Part shown: piece by piece, positions 23,441 through 34,502 of the stretch
Layout: each line of letters opens with the position of its first letter
Position numbering within the stretch: the stretch's first letter is position 1
NCBI RefSeq assembly: GCF_000204055.1
Contig: NW_006768862.1
Coordinates: 63,885 to 127,884 of the forward strand
Length of the DNA stretch: 64,000 nucleotides
From: Melampsora larici-populina 98AG31
Taxonomy: Eukaryota > Basidiomycota > Pucciniomycetes > Pucciniales > Melampsoraceae
Direction of reading: 5' to 3'
Notes under the pieces: generated by a model
Told to the model about the DNA's origin: nothing
Seen by the model: the letters and a program-made list of their open reading frames with translations, nothing else
Database searches by the model: none
Program-made: the position numbers and the translations under genes

Positions 23441-24266
23441 ATGTCACATAGGGACTCTGGCGCATCGTCTCTTCCGGCAGATACCAATCCAGGATTTTAT
23501 GAGATGTCAACAAATGAAAAAGTGCATGAACAAATGAACTTAGACCAACCACGGGTTGGTTTACCTCAGCTACCAGTGTACAAACATAGTATCTTTCATA
23601 GAGTTATTAAAGATTTTATGGTCCAAAGTATGGATGATTCTTTAACTTCAATAGTATCAAACTGTCATCAAGTTCTGATCTTGTCTTCATCTTGGGGGCG
23701 GGGAAATAGGTGGCGATTTTTTGAATTCGGATGGGACAGGTTCTACTTCGATTTATGGTCAAAAATTTGAAGATGAAAATTTCGAATTGAAACATGAAAC
23801 TGCTGGACTCCTTTCAATGGTTAGCAAAAAAGACAAACCAATGAAATTCACATCGAGTTATGAAAAAAACTGATCTTGATCTTTACTTATTGATTTCCAT
23901 TAGGCAAACTCTGGACCTAATACCAATGGTTGTCAAGTAAGCAAACACGCGTTTCAAACTTCAATTCGCTCTGATCAAATTTAAGCCGTTATTGACTCAA
24001 AATTCTCTCATGTAGTTTTTCATTACTTCTGCAGCTTGTGATTTTTTAGATCATAACCATGTTGTTTTTGGGAAAGTATTGGATTCAGATGGACTTTTAG
24101 TAATGAGAAAGATCAAAAATGTACCTACTGGTCCGAATAATCGACCTAAATTGACAGTCAAAGTTACTGGTTTGTTTATCTTTTTACTCTTTTGCTTTTT
24201 AATTCACAGAATTGAATCTTATGACATTTTTTGATTTACTTATTTGCAGAGTGCGGTGGAATGTGA
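23441..24266 (+). pseudogene. Captured cyclophilin-H-like peptidyl-prolyl isomerase fragment
   Basis: The exons read are about 23590-23627, 23710-23819, 23904-23936, 24016-24169 and 24250-24266, all with GT..AG junctions and phases that match. They give FHRVIKDFMVQ, then [63 protein letters not shown] and a natural end ECGGM-stop. This is the C-terminal two thirds of a cyclophilin of the spliceosomal PPIH type (the PTGPNNRP tail is characteristic). It retains catalytic residues of that half (HR in FHRVI, Q and F in CQFF). The N-terminal strand region is missing. The sequence from the in-frame ATG at 23441 (SHRDSGASSLPADTN) is unrelated, so a chimeric transcript is conceivable. No lesion was seen in these exons. 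Confidence 0.85.
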
Positions 24267-24659
24267 CTGGTTAATAAAGAATTCATTACACTTTCACACT
24301 TAGATGACCCACAAGGATTCAACAAGAATTGCCTCACTTGGCCAGTTGGGTTATACATTAAATCACTCATATAAGATTGTATTACAGCAACAGTGATGAG
24401 TCCATAAATTCAAATCTTGTATTATTTTGTTAGCATTATCAAATTGTTGCAAGCTCCTCTTTGCACACCATATCATAGCTAGTCAAGATACCCTAAGTCT
24501 TTCGTGCAACACTATATCATAGTACATACAACCAATTGTAAGCTGCAATTTCAGCTTTTGAAAAGAGATAGAAATGATTAACTCACCATAGAGTTATCTA
24601 GATTAGAAAAGCAATCAAGTAGTTGTTTGCATTTCATGATTCACGGTTATTTGCGGCTC

Positions 24660-26285
24660 TGATTCAGGAGCTAGTACAGGAAGTGTGTCCAGTTGCGATG
24701 GAGTGATCGTGGGTTGATCTCCGGGATCTCTGTAGAAGGTGGCTTCAAAGAATCTGATGCGCTGGCGACTTGATTGTTAGCATTTGGTGATTTTCGTCGT
24801 GGCGTGTCTGAAAGAATCACCTCTGGTTTCGGAGGATGACTTAAGCTTGAAAGAATCGACTCTGATAGTTCGAGTAAAGATGTAAACTCATCAGAAGGTT
24901 TTTTGATTTTCAAGTCACCATATATTTCTACTCTTAATGAATGTTCTAGCATTGGTAAAACATGTTTTGTCCATAAATCAATCGATCTACAATTTCTCGA
25001 AGTTGATCAGATGAAGCTGATCCTCGATGATCTTCTTTCATTATACTTTTAAGGTGTTCAGAGTTACTTGTAAATGTTGAATGAAGAGGACTAGGTGGTG
25101 GAAGACTTAAGGTAAGCTTTCTTAATTCTTCATTGATGGTTGTAAGGATTTGAAGTTGATAAGATGAGAGTTTGGAATACGATTCTATGATTGGTAAGAG
25201 TCTTAATTCGTTAAGAGCAATGAGTTGACTGTTCAGAAATCTTGCCAAGGGTGGAACGAATGTGAGAAGATGTGATGGTAGTCAGCTCGGTGAAGTTGAT
25301 GGTGGGTTTGTAGTCAAATCTATTGTTAATACTTGTCGTAGGGTATCTGGAGCAATTAAACAATGTTCAAGAGGTTGTGTAGAGGGTGGGTGTAACGATT
25401 TTCGACGAGGTTGAAATGCGGCTTGTTTGAAGGAAGACGAAGTTGGGGTTTGAATTAGGATTGGCTTTAAATCCGATTGAAATTGTTCAAGACCTGATTC
25501 CATTCTTAGTTTAATGATGTCTTCTAATGTGTTAATAAAAGTAGGGTCTTATCGCACTAGTGAAATCCATACCCCGTTTTGCAAATGCAGCTGCACAGTA
25601 TGAAGTGAGTTTTATAAAAGAGGATAGAGTAGAGATTGTCACGAGTAGTTTAACATGATGAGTCAGAGTAGAAATTAAGAGATGTGTGGCTTGAGTAGCA
25701 AAAAAGTTTAATGGTGAAACTGAATCTTTGAAAAAAGCAGGCGAAGATCCTCCAGTAGAATTCGAGAGATGTTGATCAGGATTGATTTTGAGAGTTGAGG
25801 TGTCCGAGTTTGTCGATTTCAAAAAGATTTTATAATATATCGAAATCGTATCACCCACCAACTCACGCCAAATCTCGAGCCATTTACGTAAAAACTTTAA
25901 ACGATCTTCATTGTGTATTGAAGTGAAGCATCTGAGAATTGATCAAGATGAAGTGGATTAGAAGTAGAAGATAATGCTGAAGGTGAGAAACCAGTTGAGA
26001 GTTGAACTTGTTGAAGTGCATTGGCTAAACAAGACCATCGACTTGCCAAAAAAGTGATCCGTAATTCAGGTTTGGTAAGTGATTCGATTGAAGGAGAATC
26101 AATTGATTGGGAGAATAGATTTGACATCCTACGCAGAACGCCAATGGTTCGAACAGCTGAAGGAAACTTTAAGCCTCGATCCTTAAGACTATTGATCAAA
26201 TTATCTCGTAAAGCTTGTAAAGCACGATCGACTTCTAATCTGATTTGATGTAAAACACCACCAGCTGATGGATGACAATCTTGAA
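24660..26285 (-). pseudogene. Captured COG8 (conserved oligomeric Golgi subunit 8, Dor1-like) fragment
   Basis: The minus strand carries the middle and C-terminal parts of COG8 in order. These are ALQALRDNLINSLKDRG (26240), VRTIGVLRRMSNLF, LRITFLASRWSCL, RLKFLRKWLEIWREL (about 25890), TSYCAAAFAKRGMDFTSAI (about 25600), DIIKLRMESGLEQFQSDL (about 25500), LLTFVPPLARFLNSQLIALN (about 25240) and VLPMLEHSLRVEIYG (about 24960). COG8 acts in the COG tethering complex for intra-Golgi retrograde traffic. The fragment cannot make that protein. The frame changes near 25915, 25545 and 24965 without clear introns, and a TGA interrupts at about 25280. The N-terminal third is absent. Confidence 0.85.
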
Positions 26286-26289
26286 GGGA

Positions 26290-26986
26290 CATGGGTTCAA
26301 AGCTTTTGTAGTGTACTTGTAGAGAAACTCTCCGATCATAGTCTGTGTAATGGCGTGAATGGCATTGGGATCGGATGAAACTGAAGTGGATTGATTGAAG
26401 GAATTAGCAATTGGATCTGCAATATTACCAGCCTCACTCGTTCGGTCTGTTCAATCTGAGGTTACAGAATGACCACGAGATCTCTGACTCAGACGATCAG
26501 ATGAGCCTTGACCTAGAGCGGTATGGTTGGGTGTGTTGGCTCGAGATCTGTGCTTTTTGCTGGCGTATTTCTTAGGTACATGTAAGTTTGCCACCCCGAA
26601 TTGGCCCATTTCATCAACTTCAGATACATCTGATTCGTTGAATGAATTGTTAGATTGCGCGAGGTTGATCCCATTCTTGATCTGACTATTTGAAGCATTA
26701 GGTATAGTTCCACCACGTACTAGAGTTGATTGTTTGAACTGAGTAAAGGCCAGGTACGTCGTAAGTAACTTCATCTCGTTCGCAATGCATCCTTCGGAGG
26801 AATATTGAATGAATGGGGTCCAAGGGGGGGGACGTTTAGTTGAAGAGAATCAGGCGGCACGCTGATGCGCAGGCCTGAGCTGTCCAGGTTTCCAAATAGC
26901 TTAGGCTGCTTAGGGTTGCTTAGGGTTGCTGAGGTTTTGAATGAGTGGAAGAAACAATTTTTTTGAAAAGACCTTTCTCGCACCAA
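26290..26986 (-). pseudogene. Captured Num1/Mcp5-like fragment ending in the start of a PH domain
   Basis: The minus strand reads a Ser-rich linker (NSSQ..., SQRSRGHSVTSD) with one in-frame TGA at about 26451, then SVSSDPNAIHAITQTMIGEF and LYKYTTKAL at about 26315. ...AITQTMIGEFLYKYTRK... opens the C-terminal PH domain of fungal Num1/Mcp5/ApsA cortical dynein-anchor proteins. The rest of the PH domain is missing, and the sequence joins directly to COG8-like sequence near 26285. The upstream open piece 26986-26771 (LRISVPPDSLQLNVPPLGPH) probably belongs to the same gene but is in another frame. Identification rests on the PH-start motif. Confidence 0.65.
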
Positions 26987-27040
26987 AGTCCAACCATTCT
27001 ACCCTTCTCGACGTCGAGAAGGGAGGTGGTGGACGCAGTG

Positions 27041-28955
27041 GTTGGTTTGGTCCACAACAGACCAAATCTTGCCAGTTGCTACCAAGCGTACTGATTCATC
27101 TACATTGGGCAAAGGTGCTCTGTCTTTGACCGTGTACTTGTTCAGAGTACGGTAATCACACACCCACCGTGGTAATTCAGTGGGATCTTTCTTGGGGATT
27201 ATTAAAGACGGGGATGCATACTGGCTTTGAGACCGTCGAATCCTACCAGCCTTCAGATGCTGGTCAATCAGCCTTCTCCAAGATTCACGGTGCTTTTGAG
27301 GATACCCAAATTGTTTCTTGTTAATGATCACATTCGGGTCCGTCAAGATGATTTTATGTCGTACTTGTCGTTTCACATCCGGCAGACCGTCCGGGAATGT
27401 TTCATCCGGCGGCTCGCCTTCCTCCACCGGAGGAAGTTCTGCCGGGAATAGATCTTCAAAGTCTTTAAAGACTGCTGCTTCTCGGTCATTCAACTCTTGT
27501 GCCTTCGAAATCTTGTCAAGATTTTCAATGGCACACAACAAGCGATTCAATTCTGATTTCATTCCTTTTTCATAAAAAACTTTCCCACTGGGTTCATGTA
27601 AAACACAACGCCTGTGAAGCGATACATCTAATTTAAATTTTGAAAGAAAAGGCGACCCAAGGATCATGTCGTAAGTTGAGCTGAGAGGTGCCAGTTTGAA
27701 GAATACTGCTCCAAAACGCATACTGGGTTGATCGCATTTTAGGTTAGCCATAGCGAACTCCTTCAGGACCAAAGGAGTTCCTTCTGTTGAGATAGCTAGG
27801 CGTACCTCTACTGGGGACACCAAAGGCCTTCGGGTGATTTTTAATTCATTCGCCATGTTGTCTGACAGGAGGTTCGTTCCCGCTCCTGAATCGATGAGGG
27901 CCCGAACAGTTTTACCATTACACATCAGCTCTAGGATGATGGGCAAGACAGATGTTGAAGGTACACACCTCAGTTGCCCCTCCCCCAATTCTTCAGTCTG
28001 GGTGCTTTGAAATCGAATTGCCTCCTCGTACGCGGCAATGTCTTCTGCTAGCATGTCTGGGAAGGTCTCAATTGCCGCAACTCGAGAGGTCGTCGTTACA
28101 GCCGGAGGTCGACCTGCTGGTCGATGAGTTGGAGCTCCCGGTGTTGCAGTAGCGAGTGTTGAAACAGCCGCGCGGCGAGGTCTGGGACCTGGGTTGAAAT
28201 CCGGTGGGATTGACAAGAATCGCGGATTCTTCTTCGTACAGTTGAGATTATTGCACTTCTCTTTGCAGGTCGCGCAAATGCCTGACTGACGAAGGTACTC
28301 ATGGTACCTCCAGGCGTTGTCTGCTCGGTCTTCGTCCGAACGCTGACGGGGAGCTGGAGTAGATTTGAACGACGTCGTTGCTGGAGGTCCGTTATTGGTA
28401 GTAACAGAAGGCGTCTTCGATCTGACAGAAGGGTCTGGGACCAGTCGGCTATGGATGAGGAATCGCCAGATACCGTCCGCTGCATCTTTGAACTTCGGAA
28501 AGGAGAAAGGTTTGGTCTCTAACCGTCCTTCACGGTGAATCATGTCTCGGAAAAGTTGAGGAGCCCCCCACGTGATGTACTGAGCCAGTTGATGGTCGCT
28601 GAATTGGCCAAAGGGTTTGACTAGACGGTGTAATGATTGTGCTCGTGCTACATACTGGTCAAAAGTTTCGCCTGACTTGATTTCTAGACGTCGTAGGGAA
28701 TCCTCGGTGTCCGTTCGCCAAGCGTGAGGCAACGTACCCATGGCCATCATGTCCATAGCGCCTTCCCAGGATTGTAGCTTCAATTCGTCCCGATTACTTT
28801 GATACCACGAGGACATTTCTTCATTGTTCAGTAGAGCACCCAATAATTTGAGTCTCTCCCGGTCCTCTACGACGTTCTTGATATCGAACGTCTCCTCAAT
28901 CAAGGTTCGCCAGTGAAAAAGATCCCCGGGCTTTCCAAACTTTCCTGTAAACTTT
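27041..28955 (-). pseudogene. Gypsy gag C-terminal half, protease and RT N-terminus
   Basis: The minus-strand frame, open from before 28903 to the CACTA junction at 27043, shows a gag core (FDQYVARAQSLHRLV), a cysteine cluster CATCKEKCNNLNC, an aspartic protease with ALIDSGAGTNLLSD and MILGSPFLSKF, and an RT start with HLKAGRIRRSQSQYASP and WVCDYRTLNKYT. It ends in SVVDQTN, where the CACTA element entered. The cysteine cluster is CxxC-x3-C-x4-C without the usual His of a CCHC knuckle. Apart from the insertion and the upstream frameshift the frame is clean, suggesting a fairly young element. Confidence 0.88.
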
Positions 28956-30095
28956 GGTAAGCCGCTTAGGTAAGCCGCTTAGTTTGACTTGATCAGCGGT
29001 GGTTGAGGTAGGTCTAGTCGCAGCTGGTGGTTGCGACGGTAAGATCGGGTCAGATCGATAAGGCCTGTCCGTCGTGGAAGCCTGATTACCGGGGTGATGG
29101 GCTGGTGAGTAGATAGTAGACAGCGGTGACGGGTGAGCTGGGCTGCTAACAAGAACTGCAGGTGTTGACTGTAGCGGGGTAGGACGAGATGTGGATTCGC
29201 GCGTTGGGTTTTCATCCGCCCAGCCCACTCTCTGATGGGTGGTTGGGTGTTCCGTCGATTGGCCTTCGTGCTCGTCTCGAGTGGCCGGCTGCTGTGATTG
29301 TGCAGTTGCTGATGCGACTTGTTGTCCTCTAGGTAACGGAGTAGGTGAAGTCGGGGTAGTATTGATGTAACGGCTGAAGGCCTGAGAGTTACCGGTCTGG
29401 TTGGCATCTCGTTGAGTCGCCGTCGCTGGTTCTTGTTGCAGCAATTGAGATCTTTCTGACAGAAGTTCTCTCACCAACTTTTGTAGATCAGCGGTTTCTT
29501 GACGTGACTGGTTAAGCTGATCCGTTTGGTGTTCTAGCCTCGCCACTTGAGCTCGTAATACTCGCACCGTCTCGGTTTCCTCTTCACCAGTCATTGTGGT
29601 GGTTGGCTCGCACGTCTCAGGTAAGTTTGGCAAGGTGCTACCGGATGGGTTCGGTCGTGGGGTGTCTTGAGGCAGGTAGCCTGGCGGGTGTGGTGTATTC
29701 TGAGGGCCCAGTAGTTTTCGAAAGTGCAAGTCGAGGACTGTCTTTTCAGGCGCTGGTGGTGAGATCTCAATCGGGGAAAACAGTAGCTTGGTTGGTTCTG
29801 ATCCAGTGGTTTCGTGGTCGATACTTTGTCGGTAGGACGAGGCGTACACTACTCGATCCGAGAGAGCGGCTGGTGATACCGATGCACTCGCTTCAGGTCT
29901 CCACGTGTAGTTTGGAGCACGAGGGGGTGTTGGGCTTCCGATACCTGCTGGTATTGTCGCTTTCGCTTTTTCCTTCCTTGCTTGACGGAGTAAAGTGTCC
30001 GGATCGTCGAGGTAATTGTCAGGTTTCAGAGACAAGGGACCTGACATTCGATTCGTGGTGGCGTACAGGCAGTACTGTGATGATACCGTTAACAA
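28956..30095 (-). pseudogene. Gypsy gag N-terminal half, frameshifted
   Basis: This is an open minus-strand frame; a second in-frame Met at 30047 (MSGPLSLKPDNYLDDPD) is an equally good start. The protein is Pro/Thr/Ser-rich with a coiled-coil region (VRVLRAQVARLEHQTDQLNQ, about residue 185) and then another disordered Pro/Thr stretch. Just before its end the 13-bp unit GGTAAGCCGCTTA is present twice in tandem (28956-28968, 28969-28981). This shifts the frame so that the ORF ends 53 nt later at a stop, while the continuing gag reading is in the next frame. Confidence 0.8.
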
Positions 30096-30239
30096 CGGAG
30101 CGGGGTAATTGGCAGATTGACTGTTGGCAGGACTTGGCAGAAAAGGATCCCTCGACGGGATTGCTGATGACAGGTGACAGACTAGAACCGATAGGCAGAT
30201 TATCCCGAAGGATAGGGCAGATTGTAGATTGAGTGGTAA

Positions 30240-30600
30240 AATGAAAAAAATTGTTGTGTAGTTTTGAAGTGATCAACTTAAAAAAAGTGTAAGGTTCGTG
30301 TGGGAACCTTCACTGAGGGTCCGGAATAGAGTTCCGGCACGACTTCTCGAGAGAGCAGTAAGTTGGAACTTCGGTTTATTATTAAATCTAGCTCCGAAAA
30401 GTCCAAGATAGGCTCTCTGAGGAGTCAGTAACACTCTAAAAGAGAAAGAGAAAATAAGAGAAATAAGAGAAACAACAAAAGTAATCAAAACTCACCTAGC
30501 TCCGAAAAGTCCAAGATAGGCTCTCTGAGGAGTGAGGAACTTTCCGAAGCCAGGAGTTGGAGAGTAAAGGTGAAGTGAGGTCTGCCTAATCCCATGATCC
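30240..30600. repeat. 5' flank of the Gypsy element with a duplicated 38-bp segment
   Basis: The segment starting CTAGCTCCGAAAAGTCC occurs at 30388-30425 and again at 30496-30533 (spacing 108). This area should contain the 5' LTR/leader. It does not match the DNA beyond 20207, and no primer-binding site was recognised. Confidence 0.5.
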
Positions 30601-30622
30601 AATCCCATGCCTGCCCGTCTCT

Positions 30623-31866
30623 ATGTGTACTCCTTACAAACCCTCCAAGCTCCACCTCCTGATAGTGCCAGCAAGGAATGAGACAAATGGATTCAAAGAG
30701 CGAAACAGTCACCTTGGCAACACATGGTCCTCATACGACAACGACGAGGAAGACATCTTTCATGATCGAATTTTCTTTCCACTTGGATATTTGTCATGCG
30801 GGTGGGAATTACCACCAGCTGAACCACAATCCGAACCCCTAACGGCCGAAGATATTGAAAAGTACCTACCGATATATAGACGCCTAGTCAATACTGACAA
30901 AGTAGCAAAAGATCTGGGCCAACAAAAATTTGGGCCTCACCTACCCACAGCTCGCCAAAATAAGGGAATCACCAAGGTCCGAAGGATTGATCACGAGGTA
31001 CGACTTGTACTTGTACTATTCACATACAAACTTCAGCTGACAGTATGTCCTCCCACCAGCTCCAGATTCTGAAAATACGCTATGGCATGGATTACTCCCT
31101 TATGGCTTCCTCGTGGTCACCGGACACCAAAAACCGCAAGGCGCAGTGGAGTCACGAGAGTTCATCATGCAATGACTGGATTGTACTCAGTAATGGCACC
31201 TGGCACCTCCTTGAAAAATTTGTGCGCCAGGTCACACAGTCTGACTCAGACATCCGTCCCAAAAACGCCAAGAAGGTCCAGCCTAGCAATGAGATAAAAG
31301 GACAGCTCATTGCTGCATTGAACTCGCAAGTTGGTACGTTTATTTTCACTCAACTTAACTACATCATCACAAAGGAGTATTACTAACAAGGTATCATCAC
31401 AGAAAAATACCTTCAACCACCCTTATCCCACCTGGACTGCCACCCCAAGACCGCAAACCCCCACGTTGCACTTGAGAATAGGGTATTCGAAGGTGGCATC
31501 AAGCTTCGCGTCGTACAAGCACCACAGAGTCAAATGACTGATCTTATCCTATCAACCGAGTTGCAGAAGATGACGCTTTCAACTCATAAGCTATGGTTGG
31601 CCGATATTCAGGCTGGACATTACACGGTTGTCCAAGCAGCGGCTTCAGGACTTACGGCGGCAGAAGCAGCGCTTGATGATGAGCCTATTGAAGATGGCAA
31701 ACATTCAATCACCACGCAGTCATTAGAAAGTAAGGTCGGAAGGGTTGTCAAACCAGCGGCTTCAGGTCTTACGGCGGCAGAAGCGGCGCTTGATGATGAA
31801 CCTGTTGAAACAGAAGAAGGTGCCATCATGACTCAATCCTTATCCTTAGGAATCACTGAAGCATAA
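30623..31866 (+). CDS. Unrecognised gene with duplicated C-terminal AASGLTAAEAALDDEP motif
   Basis: Exon 1 from the ATG at 30623 runs to about 30998 (ILPRID HE-type end at a GAG|GTACGA donor) and includes DEEDIFHDRIFFPLGYLSCG and EDIEKYLPIYRRLVNTDKVA. An acceptor near 31044 (GACAG) leads into 31045-31335; two frames are open there, and the one giving LLEKFVRQVTQSDSDIRPKN connects better to the next exon. A GTACGT donor at 31335 and an acceptor near 31402 lead into EKYLQPPLSHLDCHP, KLRVVQAPQSQMTDLI and WLADIQAGHYTVVQA. The end has two copies of AASGLTAAEAALDDEP before the TAA at 31864-31866. I do not recognise the family. It has no signal peptide or membrane segment and may be a lineage-specific gene. 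Confidence 0.5.
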
Positions 31867-32992
31867 CACTCAGCTAGCTGACTCAATCATCAAAGACGTT
31901 CCTGAAAAATTTTCACTTTTGTTCAAAAATTGGTCTCTGTGACTTGATGCAGTTACAATTTCCTTGCTATCTCTGCCGCTCTTGTATTGTATTGTCTGCG
32001 TTTCTAGAGTGAAATTCAATGATGATTGAGTCCCCTCCAATGTGAGCGAAAATGAGTCTTACAAGATTGGCATCAAATCTCAAGGAGACACAAATCTTCT
32101 GCATCACAAAGCTCATTACAGGTGCAACATGATGAAACAAACATGTGCAACTTCACCCCAACATTTACCTTACCAAGTTCACGAAATTATTTGTGAATTT
32201 TGTGAACCGTGCTCTAATTACCAAAATATAAGAAGAGAAAGTTCACAAGGACTTCACAAAGCTTCCACTACAAGCTTCACAAGTGTACTTTTGTACTTTT
32301 CATAGTTCACAGTCAGTGACGAAGTTCATCACAAACTTCACAATCATGCATCACCATTTCACAAATAAGAGACCACGCTTGATTGTGATCTGTGTGAACC
32401 TGCAGCTTCACAATGTTCACACCCCTGCTTCACAATTTAAACAAAGTTCACAACCAAGCTAGAAAATTTTGTGACAAAGTTTACCTCACAGGTGAACTTC
32501 ACATCCAATTTCACAACTTCACAAAGTTCACAAAGTTCACAACCACAACTAGACCAACATCCACAATCAATTCACAATTCATTGTGAACTGCATGAAGCG
32601 TTCACAATTTTTACTTCACAACTTCACAAAGCTCACAATCACAATTTGATCAAGATCTACAGTCAAAAGTTCACAATTAATTGTGAACTGTGTGAAACCC
32701 GCACTCCACATTGTTCACAATGTTCACAATGTTCACAATCAAGCGTCAGAATTTTTACCAAATTTACAAGACTTCACAAGTGATGATGAGGTGTGAACCC
32801 ACAACTTCACAAAGTCACAAAGTTCACAATCAGGCTTCTCAATTTGTACAAGTTCAACAGTTTAAGTTTGAAAGACATCAATTGTGACGTTTGTGACGTT
32901 TGTGAACCTTCCTTCAATTCACATTCCCCGTTCACAATCACCAACCGCACAACAGATGTACCTCTGGGCTGGGCAAAGGTGTGAAGCGAAGT
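31867..32992. repeat. TTCACAA-rich simple-sequence region
   Basis: From about 32160 to 32960 the octamer-like string GTTCACAA/ACTTCACAA (and its complement TTGTGAAC) recurs dozens of times at irregular spacing, including head-to-tail runs at 32700-32740. Short open frames are by-products of the repeat. No gene is seen. Confidence 0.6.
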
Positions 32993-34500
32993 TCAATTGG
33001 ATTGCATATCTTTGTCTTGGTCAATATTGAGAGCATCATCAGCATCTTCATCAGCATCATCATCCCCCTGCTCATCATGGTGCCCTTCTAGTACATCATC
33101 ATCATCACCTTCATCTCCATTATTGTCTTCATCATCACCCCCCTCTCCTACAATTGTCACTCTTTGCGTCATACCCTCCCATTCAGCAAGACTTTCTTTG
33201 AACATACTTCGCCACTTTGTACACTTATCCCGATCAACTTCCTCGCTACAGCCCAGTGGGGGGGTTGTCAAGCTAACCAAAATGCATAACTTGGTTTGCC
33301 ACCTTACCCATAGACGACAGGCTCGCTGCACAAGTGTGGCATGCAGAGCCTGCATGGTCTCTTTGGATACAGCCCAAATGGGAACAAGGCCTATAAATCG
33401 ATGAGGAAGTTCAGGCTTCACTATATGTGTACATCAAAAAAAATTCATACCTTGCTGGATTTCATCCCGAAGCACGTTGATTTTCTCCTGGAACGCGAGG
33501 GCCCAGTTCATCATCTGCCGCGCTTCCTTTGCTATTTGACGGAGCTCCTCCTCGCATCGTTGTACGTCTAGATACGCTTCAATCCCATCCTTTGTTCGCG
33601 TGTCTACTGCCCAGGGTTCTCAAGGGTGGGTGAGACCACCAAAATCAAAGAATGAATCAGTTATCTCCATCTGTTCCACCTCCTTTAGTGTTGGTGTGGG
33701 CAGTAAAACATCCGGCGTGAATTTTTGATTTTAATCCCGTGCTAGTCGATTGTAAGTAGTGTGCTTCCTTCTCAGCTCAGCGTTTTTCAATACTCTTAGA
33801 TTGTTCATTTTTGCTTGGACATTAGTCCCTGGGTGAAGGGTGGAAAAAAACGTGACCGTTTAATGCTAAAGAGTGTGAACAAAGCTTGTCTTTAACCCGA
33901 CTCACCTCGTGCTGTGCCAGAATGCCTGCGATGCTCAATGACACCACTTTTGGCCACTACAAGACGGCCCTTGGCCACCTGGATCTTGACCAATGGCTTG
34001 GCGCGATCATCTACAGAAATATATTCGTGGTCAACCTCAAATGAATGTTATCTGACGTGAAATAAGACCCACCATCAGTTCCAGTCAGCTCTTGGAATTC
34101 AACATGTCCTAATTTTTCAGTGATATCTTCCATAGCTTCTTCCAAATGCACCATAGTATTTGGCAAAGACAGCATGGCCTGTCTCTTACGACCACATCGC
34201 TTTGACTTTTTTTTCCTGCGCAAAGCAGTGATTCTATCTCTGAAATGCATGATTCAACCTTCATTAGCCATTCTGCCCATATTGCTGAAGATGGTAGAAT
34301 ACAAGAGACTTACTGAGCTGCAATCAGTTTTTCTTCGAGCTCAACCAGTTCACCCAGCTTTTCTAGGTAGTCCGCACTGGTTTGACTCAAGGCCTGGCTC
34401 TGCAGTTTTTTTTTGCGACACCACTGTTCCTCAAAGTAGGCAACGTTTAACCCATGCGCACTTTTGAGGTGGGCTAATTTGTCTTTGGCCAACTTCAACT
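32993..34500 (-). pseudogene. KDZ transposase-family gene, 3' half
   Basis: Minus-strand exons with plausible GT..AG borders are about 34498-34310 (AHLKSAHGLNVAYFEEQWCR...LGELVELEEKLIAAQ), 34245-34080 (RDRITALRRKKKSKR...MVHLEEAMEDITEKLG), 34010-33905 (DDRAKPLVKIQVAKGRLVVA), 33612-33450 (DGIEAYLDVQRCEEELRQIA...MNWALAFQEKI) and 33421-32993, which ends in an acidic Asp/Glu/His run. This order of coiled, charged segments matches the C-terminal region of fungal KDZ (Kyakuja-Dileera-Zisupton) transposases. The catalytic half is absent; the gene stops 3 bp from a CACTA MITE at 34503. It is inferred to be a remnant, separate from the KDZ 5' half at 42.3 kb. Confidence 0.6.
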
Positions 34501-34502
34501 TA

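Larger units (their letters stand above)
22832..27040. mobile_element. Pack-CACTA element, 4,209 bp, carrying parts of three host genes
   Basis: The ends are 46-bp inverted repeats (22832-22877 and 26995-27040) with two mismatches, beginning CACTGCGTCC and containing a near-perfect palindrome centred on TCGACGTCGA. GTT is duplicated at 22829-22831 and 27041-27043. Removing the element and one GTT restores the RT reading across the junction, proving insertion into pol. Inside there is no transposase. Instead there are cyclophilin-H-like exons on the plus strand and COG8-like plus Num1-PH-like sequence on the minus strand, with introns retained. It is therefore a non-autonomous element that moved genomic, not cDNA, pieces. 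Confidence 0.9.
20207..30095 (-). mobile_element. Ty3/Gypsy LTR retrotransposon (interrupted, inactive)
   Basis: A gag-pol reading of about 1,900 codons runs from about 30095 to 20207. It is broken by a 13-bp tandem duplication in gag and by a 4,209-bp CACTA-type insertion at 22832-27040. The order protease, RT, RNase H, integrase is that of Ty3/Gypsy. Clear LTRs were not identified on either side. Confidence 0.9.

Noticed and set aside
28267..28303. Classic CCHC zinc knuckle in gag
   Set aside because: The cluster is CxxC-x3-C-x4-C without a histidine at the expected place, so only a cysteine cluster is claimed.
29594..30232. 212-codon plus-strand frame
   Set aside because: Antisense to gag; composition is a mirror of the Pro/Thr-rich gag and no domain is visible.
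33008..33404. Ser-rich plus-strand frame
   Set aside because: Antisense of the acidic Asp/Glu tail of the KDZ gene.
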